From the NCBI RefSeq assembly GCF_026241315.1, contig NZ_JAPHNA010000012.1:1-57579 (forward strand): DNA of 57,579 bases, read 5' to 3'. The notes beneath the pieces were generated by a model that was not told the DNA's origin, searched no databases, and saw nothing but the letters and a program-made list of their open reading frames with translations. This DNA comes from Campylobacter sp. MIT 21-1684. GTDB lineage: Bacteria > Campylobacterota > Campylobacteria > Campylobacterales > Campylobacteraceae. Position numbers and translations under genes: made by a program. Shown one piece after another: positions 56,266-57,579 of this stretch. Numbering within the stretch: the stretch's first letter is position 1; every line of letters starts with the position of its first letter.

Positions 56266-57090
56266 TTACACTTCAATATCTACCTTCTTTAAAGCAAGAA
56301 GTTCTTTTACATTTTTAGAATTTATAATCCTTTCGTCCTGAAAAGTTGCGTTAAGCAAAAAGTCAAATTGAGAATCTTCTTTAAGAAATTCCTTGAGTTT
56401 CTTAGAATTGTATTGAGTAGAATTTGAGTTTTGTTCCCAAAGTATAGAAAGTATATTCTCCATTTGTTGGTTTTTAAACTGTTGGATATTGTGATAGAAA
56501 TCATTCTGTATGTAAGTCTTACTTATACTTTTTACTTCTATAGCTTTAAAAGGTTTTTTAGAGTCTTCATTTATTTGTGAGTCTTTGGTTTGAGAAAGTT
56601 CATTGTTTTGAGATTGTGAGGTGGGGTTTTGATGCAATATTTGTTGTTCTTGTTCAAGTTCTTTTTGTACAATCTCTCTCCATTTAGTCTCAAATTCCTC
56701 TTTAGCTTGAATATATTTTTCTTTAAATTCTTCAATATTTAAAGTTGAATTAAACAAATGATCAAATTCTTCTCCTGCAAATATTCCAAGTCCAAAAACT
56801 TTATTATCTTCAAAAAATTGTCTAAAACTTTTTACTTCTTTTTCACTCATAGATTTATCTCTGCCTGTAAATTTACCCCAAATAGTAATGTCTCCATTTT
56901 CAGCATAACCTGATAAGTGAGCGCCCCAAGGACTCTCTGTCCAGTTTCTTACATACTGTTTCATCTCAAGTTGTTTGTGCGAATATTCTTCATCTAAATT
57001 TTGTATATTATTATGCTTCTCTATATTTTCAGTTTCTTTTTTTGTTACAAAGAATTGATTTTGAATATTTCCGTGAGAATTAATAGTCAT
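56266..57090 (-). CDS. Unknown protein with Gln/Asn-rich middle
   Basis: The 274-residue product has no signal peptide or membrane helix. The start region MTINSHGNIQNQFFVTK and HLSGYAENGDITIWGKF form a compact N-terminal part, a charged helical linker (about 120-165) is rich in Gln and Asn, and a C-terminal helical part follows. The start follows ACCTCC-complement GGAGG at 5-bp spacing from the preceding gene, so the two form an operon. It could belong to a toxin or flagellar-like accessory locus; I cannot name a family. Confidence 0.5.
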   Translation of the reverse strand: MTINSHGNIQNQFFVTKKETENIEKHNNIQNLDEEYSHKQLEMKQYVRNWTESPWGAHLSGYAENGDITIWGKFTGRDKSMSEKEVKSFRQFFEDNKVFGLGIFAGEEFDHLFNSTLNIEEFKEKYIQAKEEFETKWREIVQKELEQEQQILHQNPTSQSQNNELSQTKDSQINEDSKKPFKAIEVKSISKTYIQNDFYHNIQQFKNQQMENILSILWEQNSNSTQYNSKKLKEFLKEDSQFDFLLNATFQDERIINSKNVKELLALKKVDIEV

Positions 57091-57095
57091 TGGTT

Positions 57096-57575
57096 CTACC
57101 TCCCTCTATTCAATTGATTTAAATAATATTCCATATCGTTTTTATAAGCATTGCGAAGCTCTTTAATAACCTTATTATAATTTAAAACATTACTCGAATG
57201 GATTTTATAATGAGATCCGAGTCGTTCATTAATAACAGCTACTCCGTAAGTAAAATAAACAAAACTGCCATAACGAGATGTTCCTACATTTCTTTTCACT
57301 GTATAACCAAGAAAATTATGATACGGATCGCTTCCTACAACGCTCATTACTTCTTGTAATCTTCTTTGACTTTCATAACTGTGTTTTTGAGTTTTTGGGT
57401 TCGAATAACAATTTGTAACATTTAAACCACAGATCCCACTATAAATTCTAAGTCCTTCTTCATTAAAATAATATTGGGTTCCATCTGTATGAGTGTATAT
57501 TTTAAGTTCGCTTTCTTCATCAGGTACAGCATACGCAATCACTTCATCGCGAGTTAAAAATTTAAATCTCGCCAC
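57096..57575 (-). CDS. Unknown protein at window edge, possibly partial
   Basis: The frame begins at a GTG 4 bp from the window end (MARFKFLTRDEVIAY) and may extend beyond. The 159 residues include TDGTQYYFNEEGLRIYSGICG, SQRRLQEVM and YGVAVINERLG, with two cysteines; no family is recognised. It sits immediately upstream of the gene at 56266 in the same orientation. Confidence 0.45.
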   Translation of the reverse strand: MARFKFLTRDEVIAYAVPDEESELKIYTHTDGTQYYFNEEGLRIYSGICGLNVTNCYSNPKTQKHSYESQRRLQEVMSVVGSDPYHNFLGYTVKRNVGTSRYGSFVYFTYGVAVINERLGSHYKIHSSNVLNYNKVIKELRNAYKNDMEYYLNQLNRGR

Positions 57576-57579
57576 ATAC

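Noticed and set aside
1-57579. tRNA, rRNA genes or CRISPR arrays
   Set aside because: No cloverleaf-type or regularly spaced repeat pattern was seen while reading; a tool scan for tRNAs and arrays would be decisive.

Overview
The window looks like the chromosome of a thermotolerant-type Campylobacter that is not C. jejuni itself. The basis is an AT-rich sequence and, recalled from C. jejuni, the gene order argC-argO-argB-argD-pcm-hexapeptide protein, then nrdB-RDD-pyrE-frr-secG-BI-1-canB-mscS. This backbone fills about 34-57 kb. Blocks of accessory DNA interrupt it and precede it. Many accessory genes resemble Helicobacter genes, and a large share are broken or reduced to relics.

1-6.1 kb: polymorphic toxin/immunity cassettes. 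Lysozyme-like and CHAP-type peptidoglycan hydrolases alternate with small exported proteins, one carrying an LprI-type lysozyme-inhibitor domain. Partial duplicates of gene starts and ends show recombination between cassettes. 6.1-13.5 kb: a coiled-coil exported protein, relics of a Dam-type methylase (with a G11 tract) and of an Rrf2 regulator, an exported alpha/beta hydrolase, a three-gene type II restriction-modification (R-M) operon with two D12-class methylases, and an intact Rrf2 gene. 13.6-19.4 kb: an MFS exporter gene with an amber codon, LemA and an M48 protease, a trpB 3' relic, msrB, and a second LprI-like protein.

19.6-32.7 kb: the scaffold is a dead type I R-M locus, hsdR-hsdS-hsdM. 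hsdR has lost its middle to an MboII-like R-M operon, hsdS has a frameshift and a stop, and hsdM has an early opal codon. Inserted cassettes occupy the gaps: a HipA-like kinase with a broken DUF3037 gene, a coupled triad (DUF6037-like, small membrane protein, TIR-like protein), mazEF, and a Fic gene flanked by 32-bp perfect direct repeats. The triad is the best candidate for a little-described defence system.

32.8-42 kb: mdaB, relics of a type ISP R-M gene, then the arginine genes. The arg operon is split after argO by a reversed alanine symporter gene, relic DNA and a miniature TDT-family membrane protein. 42-47.7 kb: a phase-variable type IIG R-M gene switched off by a G9 tract, an AbiF-like HEPN protein with a structured candidate RNA just downstream, 5' and 3' relics of an older type IIG gene on either side, and a decayed RelE-type toxin-antitoxin pair. 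47.8-57.6 kb: pncB, the nrdB-to-mscS backbone block, and two unrecognised genes at the right edge. A poly-G tract abuts the nrdB start codon.
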